Source of the DNA: Neobacillus soli NBRC 102451
GTDB taxonomy: Bacteria > Bacillota > Bacilli > Bacillales > Cytobacillaceae
DNA: 64,000 nucleotides
Reading direction: 5' to 3'
Assembly: GCF_001591665.1 (NCBI RefSeq)
Contig: NZ_BCVI01000052.1
Span: 1 to 64,000, forward strand
Of the stretch, positions 52,739 through 61,532 are shown piece by piece. Positions within the stretch are counted from its first letter, which is position 1. Every line of letters begins with the position of its first letter. Both the position numbers and the translations under genes were made by a program. The notes beneath the pieces were generated by a model. The model worked only from the letters and a program-made list of their open reading frames with translations. It did no database searches and was not told the origin of the DNA.

Positions 52739-53989
52739 CTACAAACTTCGGGTGGTGCCAGGCACCTTTAAGACGATTACTGCGTTGTGGCCACCAAAGC
52801 CGAAGGAATTGGATAGGCCAATTTTCAGGTCGGTTTGACGGGCGACATTTGGAACATAATCCAAATCGCAGAATGGGTCAGCTTGTTCTTGGTTAATTGT
52901 TGGGGGAATGATCCCCTCCTGGAGGCTTTTGACTAATGCGATTGCCTCCACTCCACCCGCAGCCCCTAATAAATGACCGGTCATAGATTTGTTGGCGGTA
53001 ATTGGAACCTTGAATGCGTCTGTTCCAAATAGCCTTTTAATGGCTTGCATTTCTGAACGGTCTCCGATTTCCGTACTTGTTGCATGTGCGCTAATTACAT
53101 CCACTTCATTCGTTGAAATGTCTGCATCACGTAAAGCAGATTTCATTGCAAGATAAGCCCCTTTACCCTCAGGATGGGATGAGACCATATGATATGCATC
53201 TGAACTGGCACCATAGCCAATGACCTCGGCAAGGATTGGTGCATTTCTACGTAAGGCATGGGACAACGATTCGAGAATGAGGATACCAGCACCTTCCGCC
53301 ATAACAAATCCATCCCGCCCCGCATCAAACGGCCGGCTTGCTGCGGAAGGGTCATCGTTCCTCGTTGATAAAGCGGTAGCATTCTCAAAACTAGCCATAG
53401 AAATCTCCGAGATAGACGATTCGGCGCCCCCGGCAAACATGACATCCGCACCACCATAACGAATCAGCCTGAATGCCTCTCCGATGGCCGTATTACCGAT
53501 GGAACAGGCCGTGACTGGTGACATGCTAGGCCCCATTGCCTGATATTTTATGCTGATTTGCGCTGCTGCCATATTCGAGATGATCGCCGGAACCAACAAA
53601 GGACTTACTTTTCTTGGGCCCCTTGCACGGAACGTATCAATATTATGGATGAGTGTTTCAATACCACCAATTCCTGAACCAACATATACCCCAAGACGTT
53701 CCGGGTCAACTGTCTCAGGTGTTAACTTAGCCTGTTCCCACGCCTGCTCGGCAGCAGCTATAGCAAAATGGCAAAAAGGGTCTAATCGTTTGGCCTCCTT
53801 ACGGCCTAAAATGTCTTCAGCGTTAAAATCTTTCACAAGCGCGGCAATTTTTGTCTTATGAAGAGTTGTATCAAATTTATCAATGGCCGTGACGCCCGAC
53901 TTCCCCGCCTTTAAATTCCTCCAGAACGATTCCACTTCATTGCCAAGCGGTGAAATAACGCCCATTCCTGTAATGACTACTCTTTCCAT
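52739..53989 (-). CDS. beta-ketoacyl-ACP synthase II (FabF-type)
   Basis: 416 residues, condensing enzyme of fatty-acid elongation. Catalytic Cys162 (VTACSIGNTA), His302 (SAHATSTEIGD), Lys334 and His339 (TANKSMTGHLLGAAGG) are all present. It stands alone, not next to fabH or other fab genes, so it is likely a second FabF. The C-terminal tail KVPGTTRSL after VIVL is not typical of FabF, and its codons form a palindromic repeat (52754-52766). Divergent from an MmyB-like regulator. Confidence 0.92.
   Translation of the reverse strand: MERVVITGMGVISPLGNEVESFWRNLKAGKSGVTAIDKFDTTLHKTKIAALVKDFNAEDILGRKEAKRLDPFCHFAIAAAEQAWEQAKLTPETVDPERLGVYVGSGIGGIETLIHNIDTFRARGPRKVSPLLVPAIISNMAAAQISIKYQAMGPSMSPVTACSIGNTAIGEAFRLIRYGGADVMFAGGAESSISEISMASFENATALSTRNDDPSAASRPFDAGRDGFVMAEGAGILILESLSHALRRNAPILAEVIGYGASSDAYHMVSSHPEGKGAYLAMKSALRDADISTNEVDVISAHATSTEIGDRSEMQAIKRLFGTDAFKVPITANKSMTGHLLGAAGGVEAIALVKSLQEGIIPPTINQEQADPFCDLDYVPNVARQTDLKIGLSNSFGFGGHNAVIVLKVPGTTRSL
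52754..52766. repeat. palindromic dispersed repeat core inside the fabF 3-prime end
   Basis: GGTGCCAGGCACC, a perfect 6-bp palindrome, encodes residues VPGT of the FabF tail. A near-identical TGGTGTCAGGCACCA occurs at 33526-33540 in a gene-free gap. To my knowledge this motif is common in several Bacillus genomes. Confidence 0.55.
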
Positions 53990-54043
53990 GTTCTCTTCCC
54001 CCTATAGCTTGTTATCCATATTTTCACTTAGAAGTTATCCTAT

Positions 54044-54069
54044 TACAAGTTGTAGGTTATACTAGTATA
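54044..54069. promoter_or_regulatory. palindromes in the divergent fabF / regulator promoter region
   Basis: TACAAGTTGTA (54044-54054) and TATACTAGTATA (54058-54069) are both exact palindromes, in a 107-bp intergenic space shared by two divergent genes. The second probably contains a -10 box. They are the best candidates for the binding site of the HTH protein. Confidence 0.5.
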
Positions 54070-54096
54070 AATACTACCATGATGGAGGGGTTGAAC

Positions 54097-54942
54097 TTGA
54101 ATCAAAATATAAGACTGGATGCTCTTTCCGATTTTTTAAAAACCAAGCGGTCAAAAATTAGGCCAGAGTCTGTTGGCTTACCCGCGGGAAGTCGCAGAAG
54201 AACTTCGGGCCTCCGCAGAGAGGAAGTAGCTCAGTTAACAGGAGTCAGCACCACTTGGTATACCTGGTTAGAACAAGGACGGGATATAAAAGTTTCGACG
54301 GTTGTTTTGGATGCTATCGCATCTGCCCTACAATTGAGCAATGATGAACGAAAATATTTATACGATTTAGCTTTAGATGCCCATGCGAATTCTCCAAAAA
54401 AAGATGAGCTGCAACCAAAAATTAGTAGTTCTTTAGAAAAAATTCTAAAGGAATTAAAGCATTGCCCAACCGTAGTGACCGACCGATACTGTCAGATTGT
54501 TAGTTGGAATCAGGCAGCGACCTGTGTCTTTTTAGATTTTGAACAACTGCAGGGTGAAGAGAGAAACTTAATTCGCTTAGTCTTTGCGAGGAAAGAGCTG
54601 CGGTCACTAGCAGCCAATTGGGAGCATTTTGTAAAAGGATTTCTAGCTATTTTCCGTGTCTATTATGGGCAATATGTCGGGGACGTGTGGTATAAACAAT
54701 TTATTGAAGAAATGAGTGACACTTATCCCGAATTTCAGTCCTTATGGCTTGAAAGTCAAGTAAACACGGCCCCTGTTGTGCAAATTGAAATCAGGCACGC
54801 GAAGGCGGGGAAAATGCTGTTTAATTTAACCTCTCTTCAGGTCCAGGGTGATACGGATTTAAGATGCAGCATCTATACCCCATTAGAGAATTCCTCGACA
54901 GAAGAAAAGTTAATAAGATTGATGAAAAAAAGTGCGATTTAA
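54097..54942 (+). CDS. MmyB-like XRE-family transcriptional regulator
   Basis: About 281 residues. N-terminal XRE helix-turn-helix with the family hallmark LRREEVAQLTGVSTTWYTWLEQGRD, then a PAS-like MmyB ligand-binding domain (VVTDRYCQIVSWNQAATCVF to the C-terminus). A Chloroflexus member was seen with bound fatty acid. TTG 54097 is favoured because GGAGGGG is 6 nt upstream; ATG 54079 is possible. Divergent from fabF, so regulation of that gene by a fatty-acid signal is plausible. Confidence 0.85.
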   Translation: MNQNIRLDALSDFLKTKRSKIRPESVGLPAGSRRRTSGLRREEVAQLTGVSTTWYTWLEQGRDIKVSTVVLDAIASALQLSNDERKYLYDLALDAHANSPKKDELQPKISSSLEKILKELKHCPTVVTDRYCQIVSWNQAATCVFLDFEQLQGEERNLIRLVFARKELRSLAANWEHFVKGFLAIFRVYYGQYVGDVWYKQFIEEMSDTYPEFQSLWLESQVNTAPVVQIEIRHAKAGKMLFNLTSLQVQGDTDLRCSIYTPLENSSTEEKLIRLMKKSAI

Positions 54943-54945
54943 AAA

Positions 54946-54972
54946 GCAGCAGCGGCGGGTCCACCACCGCTC
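54946..54972. terminator. terminator between the MmyB-like and dinB genes
   Basis: AGCGGCGG / CCACCGCT stem with a short loop. The minus strand continues GCTGCTTTTTAAA. The flanking genes converge. Confidence 0.6.
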
Positions 54973-54991
54973 TCTCTAGTACGCCCTATCC

Positions 54992-55519
54992 CTATTTTTT
55001 AAGTGTCCGCTCACCTTGTTTTTCATACAAGTAAAAAATATAATCGGTCGACGGACCTGGATAACCTAATTGACGCAACATGGCTGTAATATTTCCCCTA
55101 TGATAGGTGCCGTGATTGACGACATGCTGCACTAATTCAGAAAGGCGGGTATCCAATTTGCCAAACATCGGATGTCTAAGTGTCTTATTGGCATCCAAAT
55201 CCTCTTGGCTGCTTAGAAAATTAATATATTCCTTCGAAAATTCTAGGTACTCTTTTTCCATTTCTTCAAGAGTTTTATTTTCCATAACCTCAGAATACTT
55301 TCCAACCAACTGCTGAATTTCTTCATAATTTTTGTCTGACATCGCATACAACCAAACTATATCTGTATTAAAAAGATGTATAACGACCTGTTCCAAACTC
55401 GAAAAAACACTCTTTACTTCCTGTCGATATACTTCGCTAGGCAATTCTTTTAAATGGTTAAAAACCCGCTCATTCGCCCAAACATGGTAATCATACAAAC
55501 GCAGCGAATCATTTTTCAT
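54992..55519 (-). CDS. DinB-family putative metal-dependent enzyme
   Basis: About 175 residues, four-helix bundle. Metal-ligand histidines of the family are visible in QVVIHLFNTDIVW and VQHVVNHGTYHRGNI. N-terminus LRLYDYHVWANERVFNHL is the DinB signature. Many Bacillus DinB proteins act on bacillithiol adducts, but the substrate here is unknown. ATG 55519 follows GAGGTG; the open frame upstream to 55606 is not plausible. Confidence 0.88.
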   Translation of the reverse strand: MKNDSLRLYDYHVWANERVFNHLKELPSEVYRQEVKSVFSSLEQVVIHLFNTDIVWLYAMSDKNYEEIQQLVGKYSEVMENKTLEEMEKEYLEFSKEYINFLSSQEDLDANKTLRHPMFGKLDTRLSELVQHVVNHGTYHRGNITAMLRQLGYPGPSTDYIFYLYEKQGERTLKK

Positions 55520-55596
55520 TACTAAGCACCTCTTTTTATTATGGTTTATTGAAAAAGGAACTTCTTTCAGCAATAAGTACGTTTTCAAACAACTTA

Positions 55597-55617
55597 AGCC
55601 CAGCATATTGCTGGGCT
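55597..55617. other. orphan hairpin upstream of dinB
   Basis: AGCCCAGCA / TGCTGGGCT, 9 bp perfect with a TAT loop, no T-tract on either strand. It lies about 80 bp upstream of the dinB start, in its probable 5-prime leader. Confidence 0.5.
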
Positions 55618-55648
55618 CTATTCATTACAACCCAAGGGGGGGTTATAA

Positions 55649-55738
55649 ATGTTAGTCGTTTTTATGGCCCAAATAGTTTCATTTTTATTCAAAATAAGCA
55701 AAACTAGTTGCAAGAAAAGGTTGAATACATTATCCTAA
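55649..55738 (+). CDS. possible 29-residue hydrophobic peptide
   Basis: AAGGGGGGGG lies 6 nt before ATG. The product has a hydrophobic N-terminal half (LVVFMAQIVSFLF) and a basic tail (KTSCKKRLN). Size and shape recall type I toxin peptides, but no antisense RNA promoter was recognised and there is no homology support. Confidence 0.25.
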   Translation: MLVVFMAQIVSFLFKISKTSCKKRLNTLS

Positions 55739-55792
55739 ACATGCATAGAAATTCTATATATATAGAATACTTATATATAAGGAGAACTTATA

Positions 55793-56425
55793 ATGGAAAA
55801 TGAGCAAATAAAAGTTTTTGATAGCAAGCGGAATCCTATTGGGGTTGCTACAAGAGAAGAAGTGCATCGATTAGGTCTTTGGCACGAATCCTTCCATTGC
55901 TGGTTTGTTTGCCGTGAAGAGGAAACCGATTATTTATATCTTCAACTTCGCTGTGAACTAAAAAAAGACCATCCGAATCTGTTCGATATTACCTCTGCAG
56001 GACACTTATTAGCTCATGAATCTGCAGAGGATGGCATTAGAGAGATCAAAGAAGAATTAGGAATTGATGTTACTTTTTCAGAGCTTATACCATTAGGAAT
56101 CATCAATTATTGTGTAAACCATGAGGACTTAATTGATAATGAACTAGCACATACATTTTTATATAAAAAGAATCTGGCTTTTGATGAATTCACCTTACAA
56201 AAAGAAGAAGTTTCAGGTGTTATCAAAGTGAAGTTTACTGATTTTATTGACCTGTGGACAGGAGCTAAACAAAACGTACACATAAAAGGATTTGAGATAG
56301 ATCCTAATGGGAAAACATTAGATATTGATAGAATGGTTGGGACAAATTCCTTTGTCCCGCATGGGCTTTCATATTATGAAACGATTATTCAATTGATACA
56401 AGAAAAACTAAATGACCGACGCTAA
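55793..56425 (+). CDS. NUDIX hydrolase (IPP isomerase-like group)
   Basis: 210 residues. N-terminus EQIKVFDSKRNPIGVATREEVHRLGLWHESFHCW is the pattern of YfcD/idi-like NUDIX proteins; NUDIX box GHLLAHESAEDGIREIKEELGI (GX5EX7REIKEELG). Probably a pyrophosphohydrolase; substrate unknown. AAGGAG upstream of the ATG. Terminator follows. Confidence 0.88.
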   Translation: MENEQIKVFDSKRNPIGVATREEVHRLGLWHESFHCWFVCREEETDYLYLQLRCELKKDHPNLFDITSAGHLLAHESAEDGIREIKEELGIDVTFSELIPLGIINYCVNHEDLIDNELAHTFLYKKNLAFDEFTLQKEEVSGVIKVKFTDFIDLWTGAKQNVHIKGFEIDPNGKTLDIDRMVGTNSFVPHGLSYYETIIQLIQEKLNDRR

Positions 56426-56446
56426 CCCGTATTGCGTTGATTCAAA

Positions 56447-56486
56447 AAGGCGAACAGTACCTTACACTGTTCGCCTTATTTTTGGG
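56447..56486 (+). terminator. intrinsic terminator after the NUDIX gene
   Basis: AAGGCGAACAGT / ACTGTTCGCCTT, 12-bp stem, then ATTTTTGG, 22 bp past the stop. Confidence 0.9.
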
Positions 56487-56650
56487 TTCGCAAATAAATG
56501 AGGCGTTTCGCAAACAAACGGCTATTAGTAAGATTTAGGGTTAAATAGGGAGCCACAAAGGGAATGTTGACTCCAAAAGATACAAACGACCAATATCCTC
56601 CAACTTTTCATTATGTTTCACATGTGTCACACCCCAGCCCCTTTAATTCG

Positions 56651-57064
56651 TTAACCTTCTTTCCTTCCCAACTTCAGCCACTTCATTGAGTGTTTCACTA
56701 AGTACATCGAAATCCAAAATAACAGTAACGCATCAATCGTGTGCAGTGCCCGGAATGAACCGGAAAACGTTCGAATTGTCATGTGCTGCAAGGATGTTAG
56801 GACAAATAGACCTAAAGGCAGCCAGCGGAGCCCTCCATGAATTCGTCCGAAAAACGATAGCAAAAACATTAGTATGGCACCAAACTCAAAATAATTCGCG
56901 AATACGCGATGCATCTGCCAATTATCGGAATCTACAAATAATCCCATTCCCGCAAAAAATACTTGCAGTATGATACATACAAGGTAACCCGCTGCAAGTA
57001 ATCCATATATAAACCTTCCAGTGCGCACGCCTGAAGATATTATCTCTTCTTCACTATTTTTCAT
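56651..57064 (-). CDS. DUF6220-like four-helix membrane protein
   Basis: About 137 residues. Four helices; GLLAAGYLVCIILQVFFAGMGLFVDSDNWQMHRVFANYFEFG and FFGRIHGGLRWLPLGLF carry conserved His/Arg residues typical of DUF6220. ATG 57064 follows AAGGGG. It lies downstream of the 57121-57642 gene in the same unit, whose promoter has regulator boxes of the neighbouring two-component system. Confidence 0.7.
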   Translation of the reverse strand: MKNSEEEIISSGVRTGRFIYGLLAAGYLVCIILQVFFAGMGLFVDSDNWQMHRVFANYFEFGAILMFLLSFFGRIHGGLRWLPLGLFVLTSLQHMTIRTFSGSFRALHTIDALLLFWISMYLVKHSMKWLKLGRKEG

Positions 57065-57120
57065 ATTGCGCCCCTTATCCTTACCTATTTTGTTAATCAC
57101 ATTTTCTCTCCCCTTCATTT

Positions 57121-57642
57121 TCAAGCAAAATTTGACTGCTGTTTCTGTTTTCGCGGCCCCCACGGTTTGAAGACCGAAATTACGAACATGGAAACAAGAG
57201 AAATGATCTGGAGGATGATTCCAATCCACATCTGCCACTTGTTTACCGTAAACGCTGGATCCAAAAGAGCATTGAACCCATCATTTGTTGTCAACGTTAC
57301 CGCGTTTAGCGTTAAGAAATACATAGCGATGGGCCCAAGGACTATTGAGAAAAGGGTTAATCCTTCTTTTACGATAATCCAGTAATATTTGAATAATCCC
57401 CATTTGGTCAGCACGGATAGTAAAATCCCTGTTACAACCGTTCCAATCGTCGAAGCGCGGACAGATGTCTTGGCAAGCACATACATGCTGCTATAACACG
57501 CTTTAAACACCCCCGCGTCATCCGTGGTGGCAGCAGTTATACTTAATATCAGAAAAACGAATGCCACGCCTAACATAATGGCCGAAAACAATAGATGAAG
57601 GATTAGCAACCCTTTTCTTTTAGTAATGCTAAGTCTTTTCAT
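57121..57642 (-). CDS. four-helix membrane protein, unknown function
   Basis: 173 residues: GLLILHLLFSAIMLGVAFVFLILS, then three further helices and a basic tail (KPWGPRKQKQQ). The opening HLLFSAIMLGVA recalls DUF2269-like proteins but the match is weak. AAGGAG precedes the ATG. First gene of a two-gene unit with DUF6220; the upstream region (57697-57735) carries four hexamers spaced by 11 bp. Confidence 0.65.
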   Translation of the reverse strand: MKRLSITKRKGLLILHLLFSAIMLGVAFVFLILSITAATTDDAGVFKACYSSMYVLAKTSVRASTIGTVVTGILLSVLTKWGLFKYYWIIVKEGLTLFSIVLGPIAMYFLTLNAVTLTTNDGFNALLDPAFTVNKWQMWIGIILQIISLVSMFVISVFKPWGPRKQKQQSNFA

Positions 57643-57696
57643 ACCTGGAAACTCCTTTCTTCAAAACCCTCTCCGTTATTAATGTTAATAGATGTC

Positions 57697-57735
57697 TCTA
57701 AAAGGACTCTAAACCAAATCTAAAAAAAGTATAAA
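57697..57735 (-). promoter_or_regulatory. response-regulator box 1: four hexamers at 11-bp spacing
   Basis: Plus-strand TCTAAA at 57697, 57708 and 57719, then TATAAA at 57730; on the coding (minus) strand TTTAGA-N5-TTTAGA-N5-TTTAGA. One-turn direct repeats are the standard OmpR-family site. It lies 55-93 bp upstream of the 57642 start. The same array recurs at 62498. Confidence 0.7.
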
Positions 57736-57758
57736 AATAGCAAGGTTGTTCTCTTGTG

Positions 57759-57797
57759 AAAAAATAAAACGACCTTCACTGGTTTGTGAAAAGGCCG
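57759..57797 (-). terminator. intrinsic terminator after the two-component operon
   Basis: CGACCTTCAC / GTGAAAAGGCCG imperfect stem; minus strand continues TTTTATTTTTT, about 40 bp past the response-regulator stop. Confidence 0.75.
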
Positions 57798-57833
57798 CTA
57801 AGAATTCCATATAACTCAATTTTCCCACCACAA

Positions 57834-58526
57834 TTAAACATTAAAACGATACCCAACACCCCAAATCGTCTCGATATATTGCGGCTTGGACGGGTCGGTT
57901 TCAATTTTTTCACGCAGTTTGCCAATAAAGACGGTTACCGTCGCATTGTCCCCCATAGAATCCAGTCCCCAGATTCTTTCAAACAGCTCGTCTTTGCGGA
58001 AAACTCGATTTGGATGGATAGTTAAGAATAGCAGAAGGTCAAACTCTTTCGAGGTGAACGGAACTTCCGTTTCATTTATATAAACCTTACGCGATAACTT
58101 ATCAATGCGAATCCCTCTTATTTTGACTTCGTCCATCTGTTTCACCTGGTTATCTGTCATTAATCGATCATAACGAGCTAGATGTGCTTTAACCCTTGCC
58201 ACTAGTTCGCCAACACTAAACGGCTTGGTCATATAATCGTCTGCCCCAAGTCCGAGACCGCGTATTTTATCGATTTCTTCCTTTTTTGCAGATACCATTA
58301 AGATTGGAATGTTTTTCTTAATACGAACCTGTCTGCAAATCTCAAATCCATCGGTATGTGGAAGCATGAGATCGAGAATAATCAAATCATATTCCTCCTC
58401 CAAGGCCTTTTTGAGGCCCAGTTCCCCACTGGAGGCAAATTCCACCTGATAACCGCTAGCTTCTAGGTAATCTTTTTCCACTTCCACAATTACCTGGTCG
58501 TCCTCTATGATTAAAATTCGTTTCAC
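57834..58526 (-). CDS. OmpR-family response regulator
   Basis: 230 residues. Receiver domain with Asp52 (YDLIILDLMLPHTDGF), Lys in VSAKKEE region, and winged-helix DNA-binding domain ending ETIWGVGYRFNV. The start overlaps the kinase stop by 4 bp. Last gene of a five-gene unit. Expected to bind 11-bp-spaced direct repeats, which are found upstream of this operon and of the neighbouring 57642 unit. Confidence 0.95.
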   Translation of the reverse strand: MKRILIIEDDQVIVEVEKDYLEASGYQVEFASSGELGLKKALEEEYDLIILDLMLPHTDGFEICRQVRIKKNIPILMVSAKKEEIDKIRGLGLGADDYMTKPFSVGELVARVKAHLARYDRLMTDNQVKQMDEVKIRGIRIDKLSRKVYINETEVPFTSKEFDLLLFLTIHPNRVFRKDELFERIWGLDSMGDNATVTVFIGKLREKIETDPSKPQYIETIWGVGYRFNV

Positions 58527-59983
58527 TCATGTTCACCCTCATTATTGGTCTTTGGCAGCGTAAAATAAATGCTAGTTCCTTCTCCTAATTGACTTTCTGC
58601 CCAAACACTACCGCCTTGCCCTTCGACAATCTGTTTGACGATCGCAAGTCCAAGGCCGGAGCCTCCCGTTTCTGTATTCCTTGATGGATCTGCACGGTAA
58701 AAACGATCGAAAATATGGCTTAGTGCCCCACTTTCGATTCCCGGCCCGTTATCTCGGATATGTACCGTAGCTTTCGTTTTGTCGTCGAACAATTCCACCC
58801 TGATTTCCTTTTGAACTTTGTTTATATATTTTAAGCTGTTACCAATGATATTCATCATGACTCTTCGCAGCTTTTCACGGTCGCCCAAGATAGGAACCGG
58901 CTTATCAGTTTCAACAATGAACGTTAGATTGATTTCTTCCATTCGCGGGTCAAGTCGCAACTCTTCCACACAATCCTGCAAAAACAAATGAAGATCGATC
59001 GGCTCCAAATGAAACGGCAGCCGGTTTAAATCAAGTTTGGAATACAACATCAATTCGTCAATCAAATGATCCATATCCTCTGCTTTTTTCGCAATCATAT
59101 TGATATATTTCTCCTGTTTCATAGCGGTATCCGCAATACCCTCTTGAATGCCTTGAACGCAAGCTTTAATTCCGGTTATCGGTGTTTTTAAATCATGAGA
59201 AATGTTGGAGATTAATTCTTTACGGTTTTCTTCGTACTCCAGCTGAAGATGGATGGACTCGTTTAACCTGATGCGCATTTCTTCAAAAGAAGCGCCCAGT
59301 TCTCCAATTTCATCTTTCCTTTTTAACACGACTTCCTGTTCAAGGTTCCCTTCTTTTATTTGTTCCGCAGCATGTTTTAGCGTGTACAAAGGTTTAATAA
59401 AACTGCGAGAAACTAAGAAAGTAAGAAATCCATTGGTTAGCCCGATCACCAATAGAAGTGACAACAAAAGCAATGGAAAAAACTTCCTTGCTTCATTAAA
59501 AAAAGACATTAAATCAGAAAGCAAATACACCGTACCTGTAGTTCCATCACTGTAGGTAATCGTATATTTTTGAATAGAATAACGACTTTTTCCCCAACGT
59601 TCTCGTTTCTGACTAGTTTGCAGCTCTTGAATCCCTGTATTTAGATGAAGGTTGCTCACAAAGGGTGAAGTAAAGCTGGCTTGGTTATTCTTCATCACCA
59701 CAAGACCAGTATGCAGACGATTCAATTGGACGTCGGTTTTTTTCAAAAACTCGTTGTCAGTAAATCGGTCAGGATCTGTTTGCGTCATAAACTTGACTCC
59801 GGCAATCAAGTCTCGGCGTTGGTTGGCCGTTTCCCAAAAGGCCGGCATTCCCTTTCCATCCTCTGTACCTGCCATACCTTTATAAAAAGCTGAAACTAGC
59901 GTGGTAGCTATTAAAACAAACAGGACGATAGGGATAATGGTCATAGCAATATAGGAAAGCAATAGTCTCTTCTTGATGGACAT
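58523..59983 (-). CDS. sensor histidine kinase
   Basis: 486 residues: helix 1 (about 8-30), extracytoplasmic loop of ~135 residues, helix 2 (about 168-192), HAMP (about 193-245), HisKA with His263 (ELISNISHDLKTPITG), and ATPase (NIIGNSLKYINK, DNGPGI, GGSGLGLAIVKQIVEGQGG). 12 bp after the permease gene. The signal is unknown; ABC neighbours suggest an antimicrobial or envelope cue. Confidence 0.95.
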   Translation of the reverse strand: MSIKKRLLLSYIAMTIIPIVLFVLIATTLVSAFYKGMAGTEDGKGMPAFWETANQRRDLIAGVKFMTQTDPDRFTDNEFLKKTDVQLNRLHTGLVVMKNNQASFTSPFVSNLHLNTGIQELQTSQKRERWGKSRYSIQKYTITYSDGTTGTVYLLSDLMSFFNEARKFFPLLLLSLLLVIGLTNGFLTFLVSRSFIKPLYTLKHAAEQIKEGNLEQEVVLKRKDEIGELGASFEEMRIRLNESIHLQLEYEENRKELISNISHDLKTPITGIKACVQGIQEGIADTAMKQEKYINMIAKKAEDMDHLIDELMLYSKLDLNRLPFHLEPIDLHLFLQDCVEELRLDPRMEEINLTFIVETDKPVPILGDREKLRRVMMNIIGNSLKYINKVQKEIRVELFDDKTKATVHIRDNGPGIESGALSHIFDRFYRADPSRNTETGGSGLGLAIVKQIVEGQGGSVWAESQLGEGTSIYFTLPKTNNEGEHE

Positions 59984-59995
59984 GGGCGAATCTCC

Positions 59996-60730
59996 TTAAA
60001 GCTGTTTTTTCTCGAACAGAATTACACCTGCTGAATAAGCCATTATACAATATGAAAGCATCAGAATAAACGAGTTGGCAAGCTTCACAAAAGGGGCCCC
60101 GTTTCCAATCCAGAGTACATACCAGTTTGTGTAGGAAAAGATCGACCATACTGAAAGTGCCGGGAATATGAACGGTACGAACTTTGCAGCAGTATAAATG
60201 AGAATCATCGTTACCAAGGCTCCACTGCTTTTGTTAAAAAATTGGGCAATGAACACCGAAACGCAACCAATCGCCATTAGCGGAATAAACGCTGCCGCAT
60301 AGGCCGTGAAAATATCGAGCAAACCACTCGCATAATCCCCCCCTGGAACCAACCATCCCGAAATGATAGTCGTAATCATTATTACCCCAAGAAGTATGGC
60401 TAGAAAGATGGTGATAGCCGCCACTTTCGATGCAAACACTTTCGCCCTTGTAATAGGGCGAACAAGCCCTAGCTTTAATGTGTTTGATGCTACTTCACCT
60501 GAAAAAGCCTCCGATGCAGACATAAACAAAAACAACGGGAGTAAGGAAAATGTGAACAAACGAAGCATCAACATGGGAAGATTGCTGCCAATCCCCAAAT
60601 TATTAGGTAAATAATGAAGGATAATAGCAGATATCACTGGGAGCAAAATGGCAAGTAGCAGAAATCCCTTTGTCCTATTATGTTTCCATAATTTTTCTGT
60701 CTCATTTAATATATTTGCGATGATCATCAT
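59996..60730 (-). CDS. ABC-2 type transporter permease
   Basis: About 244 residues, six helices; KGFLLLAILLPVISAIILHYLP, the ASEAFSGEVASNTLKLGLVRPITR loop and later helices fit ABC2_membrane permeases of the BcrB/NatB/YxlG kind. ATG 60730 follows GGAG and lies within the end of the ATPase gene (29-bp overlap). Works with the ATPase at 60702. Confidence 0.9.
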   Translation of the reverse strand: MMIIANILNETEKLWKHNRTKGFLLLAILLPVISAIILHYLPNNLGIGSNLPMLMLRLFTFSLLPLFLFMSASEAFSGEVASNTLKLGLVRPITRAKVFASKVAAITIFLAILLGVIMITTIISGWLVPGGDYASGLLDIFTAYAAAFIPLMAIGCVSVFIAQFFNKSSGALVTMILIYTAAKFVPFIFPALSVWSIFSYTNWYVLWIGNGAPFVKLANSFILMLSYCIMAYSAGVILFEKKQL

Positions 60731-61457
60731 GATCTCCTTCCATCGATGTGTGTAATTGTGAAACAATATACTGTTCTAACCTAATGCCTGGCTTCACTAA
60801 TTCATCCACGCCACCAACACGTATCATCTGGCCGTTTTGCATGATTCCAATTCGATTGACAATAAGACTAAGTTCAGTAATCATATGGCTCGAAATCAAG
60901 AAGGTAATCCCATGAACACGTGCTAACTGCTGAATCGTGTTTCGGAAATTGACGATGCCCTCGATATCTAGACCGTTTGTCGGTTCATCCAAAATTACTA
61001 GCTTTGGTTTCGACAGCAATGCTGAAGCTAATCCCAACCGCTGCTTCATTCCGAGCGAAAAACCATTTACCCTCTCCTTCTTGTATGGAGCTAGACCAAC
61101 CTGTTCCAGTACATCGTCAATCCTAGTCTTTGGAAGTTCCGGATAAAAACGAGCAGATAGTTTCAAATTATCGTAGGCACTCAAATATTCATAAGCATCA
61201 GCCGTTTCAATCATGCACCCGACTTGTTGCATTGCTTGTTCAAACTGATCAGTCGTATTATTCCCAAAAATAGTGACACTTCCGTGGTCCGGCCGAATTA
61301 ACCCGATAATGATTTTTAATAGAGTCGTTTTTCCTGCCCCATTTGGTCCAATTAAACCGAAGATATCTCCCTTTGCAATGTCAAAACGGATATCTCGTAC
61401 ACCACGGCCATTCTTATATTGCTTAGTAATTGCATTTACTTCCAATACGATATCCAC
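60702..61457 (-). CDS. ABC transporter ATP-binding protein
   Basis: 251 residues. Walker A GPNGAGKTTLL, Q-loop QVGCMIE, signature LGMKQRLGLA, Walker B KLVILDEPTNGLD, H-loop LISSHM. Similar to BcrA/YxlF-type ATPases of small export systems, which often confer peptide-antibiotic resistance; substrate not known here. Second gene of the operon after the secreted protein. Confidence 0.93.
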   Translation of the reverse strand: MDIVLEVNAITKQYKNGRGVRDIRFDIAKGDIFGLIGPNGAGKTTLLKIIIGLIRPDHGSVTIFGNNTTDQFEQAMQQVGCMIETADAYEYLSAYDNLKLSARFYPELPKTRIDDVLEQVGLAPYKKERVNGFSLGMKQRLGLASALLSKPKLVILDEPTNGLDIEGIVNFRNTIQQLARVHGITFLISSHMITELSLIVNRIGIMQNGQMIRVGGVDELVKPGIRLEQYIVSQLHTSMEGDHDDHRKYIK

Positions 61458-61532
61458 TTTCCAATCAATCCTTCCTCAGATTTATATTAAGAGAGGGCAA
61501 CCAGACGTTTCGTTATCCAGCTGCCCTGCTTA

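Noticed and set aside
56490..56640. Possible small gene on the minus strand upstream of 56650
   Set aside because: The only frame is about 23 codons without a Shine-Dalgarno.
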